Below are positions 7,757 to 15,700 of a stretch of 43,935 nt of DNA, piece by piece; position 1 is the first letter of the stretch; the number at the start of each line of letters is the position of its first letter. The stretch comes from Oscillospiraceae bacterium (GTDB taxonomy: Bacteria; Bacillota; Clostridia; Oscillospirales; Ruminococcaceae). Both the position numbers and the translations under genes were made by a program. The notes under the pieces are model-generated. The model was not told the DNA's origin. It worked only from the letters and a program-made list of their open reading frames with translations, and did not search any database. Location: contig SVNA01000015.1 of NCBI GenBank assembly GCA_015067145.1, positions 1 through 43,935 on the forward strand, read 5' to 3'.

Positions 7757-7784
7757 AAAAGCCCTATCTCACAGATAAGGCTCT
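7757..7784 (-). terminator. terminator of the central operon after transketolase
   Basis: On the minus strand: AGCCTTATCT, loop GTG, AGATAGGGCT (10 bp with one G-U pair), then TTTTTTATTTC. It closes the long run that starts at uvrB. Confidence 0.8.
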
Positions 7785-7802
7785 TTCGTTTGGTTAAAAA
7801 TA

Positions 7803-8744
7803 TTATTTAAGATTAGCTTTAACTTTTTCTACGATAGCGGCAGCGTTGAGACCAAACACATCGAGAAGTTCTTTTGCAGGACCGGATTTACCGAAAGTAT
7901 CCATAACAGCAACAGGAACAACTTTGCATGGAGCTTCCTGAGAAGTAACTTCTGTAACTGCACTGTAAAGACCGCCGATTACATTGTGTTCTTCAGCTGT
8001 AATGATAAGACCTGTTTCTTTGCTTGCTTTAACGATAATTTCTTTATCCAATGGTTTGATTGTGTGGATATTGATAACTCTTGCATCAATACCTTCAGCT
8101 GCAAGCTGGCTTGCTGCATCAAGAGCACGGGAAACCATAAGACCTGTAGCAATAATTGTTACATCCTTACCTTCACGCATTGTGATGCCCTTACCAAGTT
8201 CAAATTTATATGTTTCTTCATCGTTTATTACAGGTACTGCAAGTCTGCCAAGACGAACATAAACAGGACCTACGTATTCTGCTGCTGCATAGATTGCTGC
8301 TTTAGCTTCAACATCATCTGCAGGGCTGATAACAACCATACCAGGAATTGTACGCATAAGAGCGATATCTTCGTTACACTGGTGGGATGCACCGTCTTCA
8401 CCAACAGAGATACCTGCGTGTGTAGCACAGATTTTTACGTTGAGGTGAGGATAACCAACAGAGTTTCTGATCTGTTCAAATGCTCTGCCTGCTGCAAACA
8501 TAGCAAAGGAAGAAGCAAACGGAATTTTACCTGTTGTGGAAAGACCTGCTGCGATGCCTACCATATTACATTCAGCAATACCGCAGTCAAAAAATCTTTC
8601 AGGAAATGCTTTTTTGAAAACGCCTGTTTTTGTTGCACCGGCAAGGTCTGCGTCCAGAACAACTACGTTAGGATTTACTTTACCAAGTTCTGCAAGAGCG
8701 TTGCCGTAGCTTTCTCTTGTAGCAATCATTTTAACATCTGCCAT
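7803..8744 (-). CDS. transketolase, C-terminal subunit
   Basis: 313 residues covering the pyrimidine-binding and C-terminal domains of transketolase. It pairs with the TPP-binding subunit encoded directly upstream to move two-carbon units in the non-oxidative pentose phosphate pathway. Visible motifs are RESYGNAL, VVVLDADL, FDCGIAECNMVGIAAGLS (the conserved glutamate used for TPP activation) and ATHAGISVGEDGASHQ. The C-terminal domain starts near VTIIATG. Split transketolases are common in Clostridia. The ribosome binding site GGAGG lies within the last codons of the N-subunit gene, and only 2 nt separate the two genes, so the subunits are probably made in a coupled way. Confidence 0.93.
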   Translation of the reverse strand: MADVKMIATRESYGNALAELGKVNPNVVVLDADLAGATKTGVFKKAFPERFFDCGIAECNMVGIAAGLSTTGKIPFASSFAMFAAGRAFEQIRNSVGYPHLNVKICATHAGISVGEDGASHQCNEDIALMRTIPGMVVISPADDVEAKAAIYAAAEYVGPVYVRLGRLAVPVINDEETYKFELGKGITMREGKDVTIIATGLMVSRALDAASQLAAEGIDARVINIHTIKPLDKEIIVKASKETGLIITAEEHNVIGGLYSAVTEVTSQEAPCKVVPVAVMDTFGKSGPAKELLDVFGLNAAAIVEKVKANLK

Positions 8745-8746
8745 AA

Positions 8747-9583
8747 TTATTCTGCCTCCAATTCTTTACCGATAGCTTCGAGATCTGCCATAGCCTGAGC
8801 ATACTGTTCATCATTAGGCGCTGTGCCATGCCAGGAAGCAAGATTTTCCATAAAGGAAACACCTTTGCCTTTTACGGATTTCTGAACGATAACCCAAGGT
8901 TTGCCGTTCTTTTCATTTGTTTTTTCAAACGCTGCATGAATACTGTCAAAATCGTGTGCATCACATGTTGCCACGTTCCAGCCGAAGCTTTCAAATTTAT
9001 CCACGATTGGATATACGGACATAACTTTGCTTACTTCGCCGTCAATCTGAAGATTGTTGTTGTCAACAACAGCAACAAGGTTGTCAAGACCAAAATGAGC
9101 AGCAGCCATTGCAGCTTCCCATACCTGACCTTCCTGAATTTCGCCATCGCCCAAAGCTGTATAAACTGTATAATCTGCATTGGAGAGTTTGCCGCCCAAA
9201 GCCATACCTACAGCTGTGGAAACACCCTGACCAAGGGAACCTGTTGACATATCAACACCTGGAATGTGTTTCATATCAGGATGGCCCTGAAGAAGTGCGC
9301 CTGTTTTTCTGAGTTTGAGAAGTTCAGCTTTGTCAAAAAAGCCTTTTTCTGCAAGTACAGAGTAAAGAGCTGGTGCTGTGTGACCTTTAGAGAGAACAAA
9401 TCTGTCTCTGTTTTCCATTTTTGGATTTTTAGGGTCAACGTTCATTTTGTAGAAGTAGAGATATGTCAGTGTATCAGCAAGAGACAAAGAGCCACCAGGA
9501 TGACCGCTTTTTGCTGCATGAACTGCTGTTACAATGCTTTTTCTTACTTCCAAAGCTGTTTTTTGCAATAATTTTTTATCCAT
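8747..9583 (-). CDS. transketolase, N-terminal (TPP-binding) subunit
   Basis: 278 residues, the thiamine-diphosphate/Mg-binding half of a split transketolase. It shows AAKSGHPGGSLSLAD, RFVLSKGHTAPALY, GSLGQGVSTAVGMAL and the TPP fold motif running from GDGEIQEGQ to DNNNLQ. The partner follows 2 nt downstream. ATG at 9583 with AGGAGG about 7 nt upstream. It lies 16 nt after the HAD phosphatase stop, so it belongs to the end of the long operon. A fused transketolase is usually about 650 residues; the two parts here total 591. Confidence 0.93.
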   Translation of the reverse strand: MDKKLLQKTALEVRKSIVTAVHAAKSGHPGGSLSLADTLTYLYFYKMNVDPKNPKMENRDRFVLSKGHTAPALYSVLAEKGFFDKAELLKLRKTGALLQGHPDMKHIPGVDMSTGSLGQGVSTAVGMALGGKLSNADYTVYTALGDGEIQEGQVWEAAMAAAHFGLDNLVAVVDNNNLQIDGEVSKVMSVYPIVDKFESFGWNVATCDAHDFDSIHAAFEKTNEKNGKPWVIVQKSVKGKGVSFMENLASWHGTAPNDEQYAQAMADLEAIGKELEAE

Positions 9584-9599
9584 TATATCCTCCTGTTTA

Positions 9600-10415
9600 T
9601 TATGTCGTACAAGACTTAATAATTTGCGCTAATAAATGACCTACACCGCCATCGGTGCATTTTGGAACAACTGCGTGACATATATTTTTAATATCCTGCG
9701 GTGCGTTGTCCACACATACGCTTAACCCTGCTGTCTGCAGAATCTCAATATCATTATAATAGTCGCCTATGGCAACTGTATCTTTGATATCAATATTCAT
9801 AGCATCACAAAGTTTGCGCAGTCCTGAGCCTTTCGAAATACCTTTTGGCACCATTTCAAAATAAATCGTGCCTGTCATTATAAATTCTATATCATCAAAA
9901 GGCAATGTTTTACAAAATTCCTGTAACTCAAGCAAACGACTGTTTCGGTCTGCGAACAGTACTCTTATCCAGTTATTTTTTATACAGGAAACATCCGTAT
10001 TTATATAGCTTAAACTTTCATCCTCCACATGCTTAAATGTGTAGGCATTTTCCCTGATCATATACAGACGGTTGTTATCACACATAATCTCTGTGCCTAC
10101 GTCGGGAAATTTTTCTCTGATAATCTGCAATGCTTTCTTTGCATTTTCAGGCAAAGTTACTTTTGCAATATACATTTTATTTTTAAAATCATATATAACA
10201 CCGCCATTGTATACTATAGCGGGTGTTGATAATTCAAGCTTATCAAGATAATGGGCAATCGACTCGATAGAACGTCCTGTTGCTATGGTAAAGTTACCGC
10301 CAAGCTCCTGAAAATTTTTAATCATCTGCAGATTATATTCAGGAATACCGTGTTCTGCGGTAAGCAACGTATTGTCAAGATCACTCAGTACAAGAATATC
10401 TTTAATATTTGTCAT
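9600..10415 (-). CDS. Cof-type HAD-IIB family phosphatase
   Basis: 271-residue HAD-superfamily hydrolase of the Cof/IIB class, acting on phosphorylated sugars or cofactors in the cytoplasm. The substrate cannot be read from sequence. Motif I is LSDLDNTLL with nucleophile D12 and acid D14; motif II is FTIATGRS; motif III/IV is AIGDYYNDIEIL with the metal-binding aspartates. The cap domain lies between about 85 and 190. It sits between rluD (15 nt upstream) and the transketolase genes. The position next to transketolase might hint at sugar phosphates, but such genes are scattered widely and I would not infer a substrate from it. Ribosome binding site AAAGG is rather far (about 11 nt) from the ATG. 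Confidence 0.88.
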   Translation of the reverse strand: MTNIKDILVLSDLDNTLLTAEHGIPEYNLQMIKNFQELGGNFTIATGRSIESIAHYLDKLELSTPAIVYNGGVIYDFKNKMYIAKVTLPENAKKALQIIREKFPDVGTEIMCDNNRLYMIRENAYTFKHVEDESLSYINTDVSCIKNNWIRVLFADRNSRLLELQEFCKTLPFDDIEFIMTGTIYFEMVPKGISKGSGLRKLCDAMNIDIKDTVAIGDYYNDIEILQTAGLSVCVDNAPQDIKNICHAVVPKCTDGGVGHLLAQIIKSCTT

Positions 10416-10430
10416 AGGTTAATAACCTTT

Positions 10431-11351
10431 TTATAATTTAAATTTTTTGCTGTTATAGAATTTTTCAAATTCAGCAGGCCACGGTGAAGAAAATTCTATA
10501 TATTCTTCTGTTTTTGGATGTATAAACCCCAGCACACCTGCATGCAAAGCCTGTCCTCTGAGTTCAGTTATGCAGTTTTTAGGACCATATACAGGGTCAC
10601 CTGCCAAAGGATGTCCCAAACTCTGCATATGTACCCTTATCTGATGTGTACGGCCTGTTTTCAGCTTGCATTTAATAAGTGTAAAGCCATTCAGCTTGTC
10701 AACAACATCATAGTGTGTAAACGCATATTTTGAGTTTGTCTGTGTTATGCAGAACTTTTTACGGTCGGTTTTATGACGACCTATAGGAGCTTCGATATCT
10801 CCCGATTCTTCTTTAACGTTCCCGTATACTATCGCATAATAGATACGGTTTATGGAATGCTCCTTAAACTGTTTTGCCAGATGCTCATGGGCGATATCAT
10901 TTTTTGCTATCACCAGAAGACCGGAGGTATCCTTGTCTATTCTGTGAACGATACCTGGTCTTATTTCACCGTTAATACCCGACAGAGAATCTTTACAGTG
11001 AAACATCAAAGCATTTACCAGTGTACCGTTTTCATTCCCGTTTGCAGGATGAACAACCATTCCTTTTGGTTTGTTTACTACAAGCAGGTCATCATCCTCA
11101 TAATATATATCCAACGGAATATCTTCCGCTTCGATACCGACATCCTTCGCTTCTTCTATTGTGATTGATAAAACATCTCCAAACTTCATTTTATAGCTTT
11201 TGGTAACAGTTTTATCATTTACAGAAATTTTATCTTCTTCAATTAAAAGCTGAACGGAATTACGGGAAAACTCAGTGTTCTTTGAAACAAAAACATCTAT
11301 TCGGGTATTTGCCCATTCTTCGCTGACCTTCAGAACTAATTTTTCAGTCAT
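10431..11351 (-). CDS. rluD: RluA-family 23S rRNA pseudouridine synthase, RluD type
   Basis: 306 residues: an N-terminal S4 RNA-binding domain (about 15-62, with TRIDVFVSK) and a catalytic domain with RPGIVHRIDKDTSGLLV, where D139 is the catalytic aspartate, and the RTHQIRVHMQSLGHPLAGD motif. RluD-type enzymes isomerise uridines in helix 69 of 23S rRNA; the exact target here is assigned by similarity only. The ATG overlaps the lspA stop by one base (TGATG) with GGAGAG upstream, so translation is coupled. Order lspA-rluD is the same as in Bacillus (lspA-ylyB). A second, more divergent RluA-family gene is at 31364-32305. Confidence 0.93.
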   Translation of the reverse strand: MTEKLVLKVSEEWANTRIDVFVSKNTEFSRNSVQLLIEEDKISVNDKTVTKSYKMKFGDVLSITIEEAKDVGIEAEDIPLDIYYEDDDLLVVNKPKGMVVHPANGNENGTLVNALMFHCKDSLSGINGEIRPGIVHRIDKDTSGLLVIAKNDIAHEHLAKQFKEHSINRIYYAIVYGNVKEESGDIEAPIGRHKTDRKKFCITQTNSKYAFTHYDVVDKLNGFTLIKCKLKTGRTHQIRVHMQSLGHPLAGDPVYGPKNCITELRGQALHAGVLGFIHPKTEEYIEFSSPWPAEFEKFYNSKKFKL

Positions 11352-11818
11352 CAGCTCTCTCCTTTTTTCTTTTTGGAGATAAACTCGGTAATGATTGTGT
11401 TCAGTACAAAAAGGCCTACACCTGTACAGATAAGAATATCTGCAAAGTTAAATATCGGAAATTCCATAAACAGAAATTCAAGATAGTCAACAACATATCC
11501 GTTTACTACTCTGTCTACAAGATTGCCGATACCACCCGCAAGGATAAGCACAAAACTGAATTCATCAATTTTATTGTCAAACTTTTTGGCGACTATACCA
11601 ACAGCAATAGCCAAAAGAGCAACTGCAGTAATAACTATAAGAAAATCAACCTTACCGCTTAATATACTGAAACCTGCACCATAGTTGTGTACATAGTTGA
11701 ATCCGATAAAATGTGGAACAACAACTACAGGTACTATATCAACAAGCATTTTGGTTGCAAGGTGTTTAAACCACTGGTCAAGAGCAACCAAAACAACAAC
11801 GAACAATAAATTATACAT
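11351..11818 (-). CDS. lspA: lipoprotein signal peptidase (signal peptidase II)
   Basis: 155-residue integral membrane aspartic protease that removes signal peptides from prolipoproteins after lipidation. It has four hydrophobic segments (about 3-14, 58-77, 86-103, 127-147) and the conserved motifs DQW at 14-16, NYGAGFSI, GNLVDRVVNGYVVDYLEF and FPIFNFADI. D111 and D127 correspond to the catalytic pair. ATG at 11818 with AGAGG 6 nt upstream. A terminator-like hairpin lies immediately upstream in the short gap after divIVA and leaves no room for a normal promoter, so lspA is expressed by read-through or from an undetected promoter inside divIVA. Confidence 0.95.
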   Translation of the reverse strand: MYNLLFVVVLVALDQWFKHLATKMLVDIVPVVVVPHFIGFNYVHNYGAGFSILSGKVDFLIVITAVALLAIAVGIVAKKFDNKIDEFSFVLILAGGIGNLVDRVVNGYVVDYLEFLFMEFPIFNFADILICTGVGLFVLNTIITEFISKKKKGES

Positions 11819-11839
11819 TTATTTCCTCTTGTACAACAC

Positions 11840-11870
11840 AAAAAGATTAGCGAATTACCGCTAACCTTTT
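11840..11870 (-). terminator. terminator or attenuator between divIVA and lspA
   Basis: On the minus strand: AAAGGTTAGCG, loop GTAATT, CGCTAATCTTT (11 bp with one G-U pair), with a five-T end. The lspA ribosome binding site follows within about 15 nt. The T tract is short, so termination is probably partial. Confidence 0.65.
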
Positions 11871-11884
11871 GCGAGTAATTACAT

Positions 11885-12520
11885 TTATTCAAAAAGTGAA
11901 GAGATGTTGTTGAATTTACTTTCAACTACAGGTTCTTCAGTTTCAAATACAACTGTTTTTTCTTCCGCAGGTGCTTCAGTTGCTTCAACTGCCGGTTCTT
12001 CAACCACAGCTTCCACTATTTCTTCAACAGGTGTTTCTTCAACTTCTTCCTGCACAACATTTGCAGGTTCTCTTTTGATTTCAGGCACCTTGCTGAGAGA
12101 TTCAATATGTTCTTTATACATACTGAGAATATTGATTTTAAAATCACTAACTTCACGTTTGATTCTTGCAAGGTTTTCTTCATACATTGCGAATTCTTCG
12201 TGAGCAGAAGCAAGTATATCGTTCTTTCTTATATTTGCATCTTTGAGGATTGCTTCAGCTTTCTGTCTGGATTCAGCAATAATGCTTTCTCCAAGTTTCT
12301 GAGCATTAATCAATGTAGCTTTGATTGATTCTTCCTCAGTTTTATACTGTTCAATTCTTTCTGCAAGAATATAAAGCTGTCCTTCAATCTCCTGTTTTTC
12401 TGCTGCAAGAGCTTCAAATTCGTCTGCAATTTTTTCCATAAAAGATTCTACATCTTCCGGTCTGTAGCCGCGTACAACCTTTTCAAATGTAATCTGTCTG
12501 ATTTCGTTTGCGTTGAACAT
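11885..12520 (-). CDS. divIVA: DivIVA-family cell-division/polarity protein
   Basis: 211-residue coiled-coil protein that binds curved membrane at division sites and poles. The N-terminal membrane-binding region carries the hallmark RGYRPEDVESFM (17-28). Residues about 30-140 are predicted coiled coil rich in Glu, Lys and Ala. From about 148 the tail is an acidic Glu/Val/Pro/Ala repeat-like stretch, likely disordered, ending FNNISSLFE. It occupies its standard place at the end of the sepF-ylmH cluster. ATG with GGAGG 6-7 nt upstream, 14 nt after ylmH. It ends at a terminator-like hairpin. A DivIVA-like septum protein of another subgroup remains possible because the tail is poorly conserved. 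Confidence 0.92.
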   Translation of the reverse strand: MFNANEIRQITFEKVVRGYRPEDVESFMEKIADEFEALAAEKQEIEGQLYILAERIEQYKTEEESIKATLINAQKLGESIIAESRQKAEAILKDANIRKNDILASAHEEFAMYEENLARIKREVSDFKINILSMYKEHIESLSKVPEIKREPANVVQEEVEETPVEEIVEAVVEEPAVEATEAPAEEKTVVFETEEPVVESKFNNISSLFE

Positions 12521-12534
12521 ATACTTCCTCCAAA

Positions 12535-13302
12535 TTAATATTTTGCGATTTTAATAAAAATTCTGTCCTTACGGCTTTTACCGCCATCGCAGAATATTTT
12601 AAATTTTCCATTATATCTGATACTGATTATATCATTGTCAAAAATTTCAAAATCAACGTTTTCAACGTCCATCTGATTGACCTTCACATTGCCCTGTCTT
12701 ATAAGTTTTACCGCTTCAGTGCGGCTTTTATTCAGTACTGCAGCAACAACACTGTCTGTCCTCAAGGATGCAACAGTAGTTGTTCTCTCTTCACTGTACT
12801 GCTTTTCAAAACTCAATGGGTTATCCCATATTTCAAAGCTAACAGAACTTCTTTTTACACTGAACAGTTCCTCTCTGATGATATCTGCAACGTTCTTATG
12901 ACATATCATATATACACATCCGTCAGATATGATAATATCACCCATATATTCCCTGTCTATTTTAAGAGACATTGCCGCACCAAGAAAATCCTTGTGTGAT
13001 AAACCGTCATCTGTCAGTTTTGCCCTTAAAACAACCATCGGACAGGTAACATTTTCAGCGCCCAAATACGCAGGACAGCAAACAGCAAGTTTTCTTTCAC
13101 CATCACCGTCATAACCACAAATTAGCTGCACATTTACATCAGGATACTTATTTGCCTGAGCCATAAAAAGCTCCTGTTGTCTCAGATCCATAAAGAGAGA
13201 AAACTGCACTTTCCCCAGGCCATCGCACAATTCCAGAATTCTGGTTGTCTTTTTTACAAAAACCTGTTCTTCACTGGTGCGTGGCGGAATATATCCTCTC
13301 AT
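12535..13302 (-). CDS. ylmH: YlmH-family S4 RNA-binding protein
   Basis: 255 residues. The N-terminal two thirds match the YlmH fold (DLRQQELFMAQ, CGYDGDGERKLAVC, GDIIISDGCVYMIC). Residues about 180-240 form an S4 RNA-binding domain (SLRTDSVVAAVLNKSR, RQGNVKVNQ). YlmH is encoded with division genes in Bacillota and has been linked to rescue of stalled 50S-peptidyl-tRNA complexes; that function is from the family, not from this sequence. I chose the ATG at 13302, one base after the sepF stop (TGATATG). A TTG at 13326 inside sepF, with a weak AGAAG site, would add 8 residues. ylmG, often found between sepF and ylmH, is absent. Confidence 0.88.
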   Translation of the reverse strand: MRGYIPPRTSEEQVFVKKTTRILELCDGLGKVQFSLFMDLRQQELFMAQANKYPDVNVQLICGYDGDGERKLAVCCPAYLGAENVTCPMVVLRAKLTDDGLSHKDFLGAAMSLKIDREYMGDIIISDGCVYMICHKNVADIIREELFSVKRSSVSFEIWDNPLSFEKQYSEERTTTVASLRTDSVVAAVLNKSRTEAVKLIRQGNVKVNQMDVENVDFEIFDNDIISIRYNGKFKIFCDGGKSRKDRIFIKIAKY

Positions 13303-13303
13303 A

Positions 13304-13762
13304 TCAGTAGATGGATGTTGTGTCAATTTCTTCTAAAATACCAATGCCGGAAACATCAACATTATATGGTGTGATAATAAATGTTGAATTAGCAATCTTT
13401 TTAAGCTGACCGTTGTTTGCGTATGCAACACCTGACAAAAAATCAACAAGTCTTCTGGAAACTTCTTTGCTTGTTGCTTCAAGGTTAAGCACAACAGTTT
13501 TCTTTGCATTGAGGCTGTCAGCAATGCTGCTTGCATCATCAAATTTTTCAGGTTTTACAAGCACAACCTGCAAAGGTGCTGCAGATGCTGCAGAAACAGT
13601 CTGCATAGGAATATTTTTTTCTTTTTTAATCTGTACGGGTTGTGTAAAATCAGGTTTAACTGTTTTTTCCGCTATTTCTTCATCATCATAATATTCAAAT
13701 TCGTCTTCGTAATCGTCATCATCTACGCCGAAAACATTCTTAATTTTATCAAAAACACCCAT
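13304..13762 (-). CDS. sepF: cell division protein SepF
   Basis: 152-residue cytoplasmic protein that tethers FtsZ to the membrane. It begins MGVFDKIKNVFG, the usual amphipathic membrane-targeting start. A very acidic low-complexity linker follows (DDDDYEDEFEYYDDEE), then the SepF core from about residue 65 (VVLVKPEKFDDASSIADSL, VVLNLEATSKEVSRRLVDFLSG, FIITPYNVDVSG). ATG at 13762 with AGGAGG. It lies 17 nt after yggS and is followed by ylmH with one base between them. The conserved yggS-sepF-ylmH-divIVA order supports a role in septum assembly. Confidence 0.95.
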   Translation of the reverse strand: MGVFDKIKNVFGVDDDDYEDEFEYYDDEEIAEKTVKPDFTQPVQIKKEKNIPMQTVSAASAAPLQVVLVKPEKFDDASSIADSLNAKKTVVLNLEATSKEVSRRLVDFLSGVAYANNGQLKKIANSTFIITPYNVDVSGIGILEEIDTTSIY

Positions 13763-13779
13763 TGTTTGCCTCCTGTATA

Positions 13780-14490
13780 TTAAACATTATAATTTCTTTT
13801 TCCAAAGATACTTGAGCCTACTCTGACAAGATTGCTGCCTTCCATAATGGCATATTTAAAGTCGTCAGACATGCCCATAGATAAAATATCCATATTAACA
13901 TTATCTACTTTTTTAGACTGTATGTCAACAAATAACTGGTACATTTGTGCAAAATACTTTCTCACCATATCGCCTTCACAGATTGGCGGAACACACATTA
14001 GACCTTTTACATGCAGACCTTTAAGTTCAGAAATTTCGTGGATAAATTCATATGCATTCAGTATATCTATACCACTTTTGCTTTCTTCATATCCGATATT
14101 AACCTCAACAAGTACATCTGCAACAGAATTAAATTTTGTATACTGCTTGTCAATTTCCTTTGCAAGCTTTACGCTGTCCACACTCTGTATACAATTTGTA
14201 AGTGGTGGAAGATATTTAACTTTATTTGTCTGCAACTGACCTATAATATGGCAAGGCACATTGTATTTCTGAAACATTTCTGCTTTCTGCTGCAGTTCCT
14301 GAACTCTGTTTTCGCCAAAAAGTGTGATGCCTGCTTTAATCGCTGCTTCAACATCCTGTGCTGTTTTTGTTTTTGATACCCCCATAAGCATAACTTCATC
14401 TGCATTTCTGCCGATTTTTGTACAGGTGTCACCAATTTCATATCTGATTCTGTCTACATTTTCTTTAATAATATTATAAGTATTTTCCAT
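13780..14490 (-). CDS. yggS: YggS/YlmE-family PLP homeostasis protein
   Basis: 236-residue alanine-racemase-fold type III PLP protein with no known catalytic activity, involved in pyridoxal phosphate balance. The PLP lysine is K40 in LMGVSKTKT; other family motifs are FGENRVQEL, HIIGQLQTNKVKYL, VLVEVNIGYEESKSGI, GLMCVPP and LSMGMSDDF followed by VRVGSSIFG. The gene starts inside the HlyD-like gene (17-nt overlap) with AAAAGGAG about 12 nt before the ATG. It is the first canonical member of the sepF cluster, as ylmE is in Bacillus. Confidence 0.94.
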   Translation of the reverse strand: MENTYNIIKENVDRIRYEIGDTCTKIGRNADEVMLMGVSKTKTAQDVEAAIKAGITLFGENRVQELQQKAEMFQKYNVPCHIIGQLQTNKVKYLPPLTNCIQSVDSVKLAKEIDKQYTKFNSVADVLVEVNIGYEESKSGIDILNAYEFIHEISELKGLHVKGLMCVPPICEGDMVRKYFAQMYQLFVDIQSKKVDNVNMDILSMGMSDDFKYAIMEGSNLVRVGSSIFGKRNYNV

Positions 14491-15700
14491 CGTAAAGATT
14501 AACTCCTTTTACTATAATGTTATCATACAGTTCCACCTGATTTTCTTCATCGGTGCCAAGAGGAAGAATTGCATAGTTTGCATCCTGGTAAACAGGTTTT
14601 ACTTTTTTAAACTGGACCAGCTTTGAAAATTTTACATATACTCCCTGCTGACCGTCAACAAAACGGATTGCTTCAACAGGAACCTTTATTCCCTTGTACT
14701 GATTAAAAAGGATTTCACAGTCTGTAATTCTTTCCTCAACGATATTCTTGTTCATTGTTGAGGAATTCAATACAACAAGCACCATCTCATCTTTTGGGAC
14801 AATCTTTTCAACTGTAACATTGTGATATTGATTTTCTTCTATATCAACCGAAACTTTAACATTTTGCCCCTCATACAGCTTTTCGGCCTGTTCTTTTTTT
14901 ACATAGGTGCACAAATCCCATTTGTAGTTGGTAATAACCTTACCATAAACAGCTTTCTTGTTTTCTGTCGTTATACTTTCAAGAATTTTTTTACCCGCAG
15001 AATAGGACATCTCTCCTATTATTCTGGCATCTGCAATATCTTCATAGCCATCTGTATAACTGACAAAATATCCCGATGATGGACTGTACACAGACTCCAT
15101 CGGAGAGGTAATCTGTGATTTCACATCATCATTCAGATTTTCCATTTCAGCTATAGTTGCCGCGATATCTCCTTCTCGGTTCATAGCCGCATTAATTTTA
15201 TTAAGATGCAGAGACATATCTATCATATCGCCGTATACCTCTGCAAAACTGCCGCTGCTCATATCTGCAGCAAACTTTGCCATGCTGTTACTGAGTTCCC
15301 GGCGTGTTATGGAAATATCCACATTTACAGAAGACATGAAATTTTCAGCCTCTTTAAGCTTTGCAATCTGGGATTCTATATCCTCTGAACGATAAATAAG
15401 GTCTAAATCCTTTTGAGATGAATAAACCTCACCAACAAGCATCCCGCTGGAGACTCTGTCACCATTCTTTACATTATAGTAAAAATAACCATCTGTATCA
15501 CTTTCCATAACTATCTCGTCGCGGCATATGATACCCATAGATATTATGCTGTCATTGATATAACCTTCATTGGCTTTAACTGTTTCAATTTTATTTCTGT
15601 TGATAAGATACCATTGCATAACAAAGAACACCAATAGCAATACAACTGTCAGCACAGGAAAAAACATATTATGTTTTTTTCTTTTTCTTTTTTCTGTCAT
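14474..15700 (-). CDS. HlyD-like membrane protein, orphan adaptor-type
   Basis: 408 residues: a basic cytoplasmic tip (KRKRKKH), one membrane segment (about 12-31), then a HlyD/RND-adaptor-like extracellular part. A lipoyl-like half (DGYFYYNVKNGDRVSSGMLVGEV) is followed by a helical hairpin (about 105-200), a second lipoyl-like half (SPSSGYFVSYTDGYE) and beta-barrel-like stretches (GQNVKVSVDIEENQYH, VPVEAIRFVDGQQGVYVK). Such adaptors normally work with ABC or MFS exporters, but none is encoded nearby. The ATG directly follows the miaA stop (TAAATG) and the 3' end overlaps yggS by 17 nt, tying it to the division cluster. The fold assignment is good; function is unknown. Confidence 0.75.
   Translation of the reverse strand: MTEKRKRKKHNMFFPVLTVVLLLVFFVMQWYLINRNKIETVKANEGYINDSIISMGIICRDEIVMESDTDGYFYYNVKNGDRVSSGMLVGEVYSSQKDLDLIYRSEDIESQIAKLKEAENFMSSVNVDISITRRELSNSMAKFAADMSSGSFAEVYGDMIDMSLHLNKINAAMNREGDIAATIAEMENLNDDVKSQITSPMESVYSPSSGYFVSYTDGYEDIADARIIGEMSYSAGKKILESITTENKKAVYGKVITNYKWDLCTYVKKEQAEKLYEGQNVKVSVDIEENQYHNVTVEKIVPKDEMVLVVLNSSTMNKNIVEERITDCEILFNQYKGIKVPVEAIRFVDGQQGVYVKFSKLVQFKKVKPVYQDANYAILPLGTDEENQVELYDNIIVKGVNLYDGKYL

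Noticed and set aside
7986-8798. 270-codon open frame on the plus strand opposite the transketolase genes
   Set aside because: Antisense shadow rich in Cys and Phe, lacking a start signal; the minus strand carries clear transketolase motifs.
12001-12070. Repeat-like sequence in the 3' part of divIVA
   Set aside because: It encodes a low-complexity Glu/Val/Pro/Ala tail; this is coding bias rather than a DNA repeat element or CRISPR.
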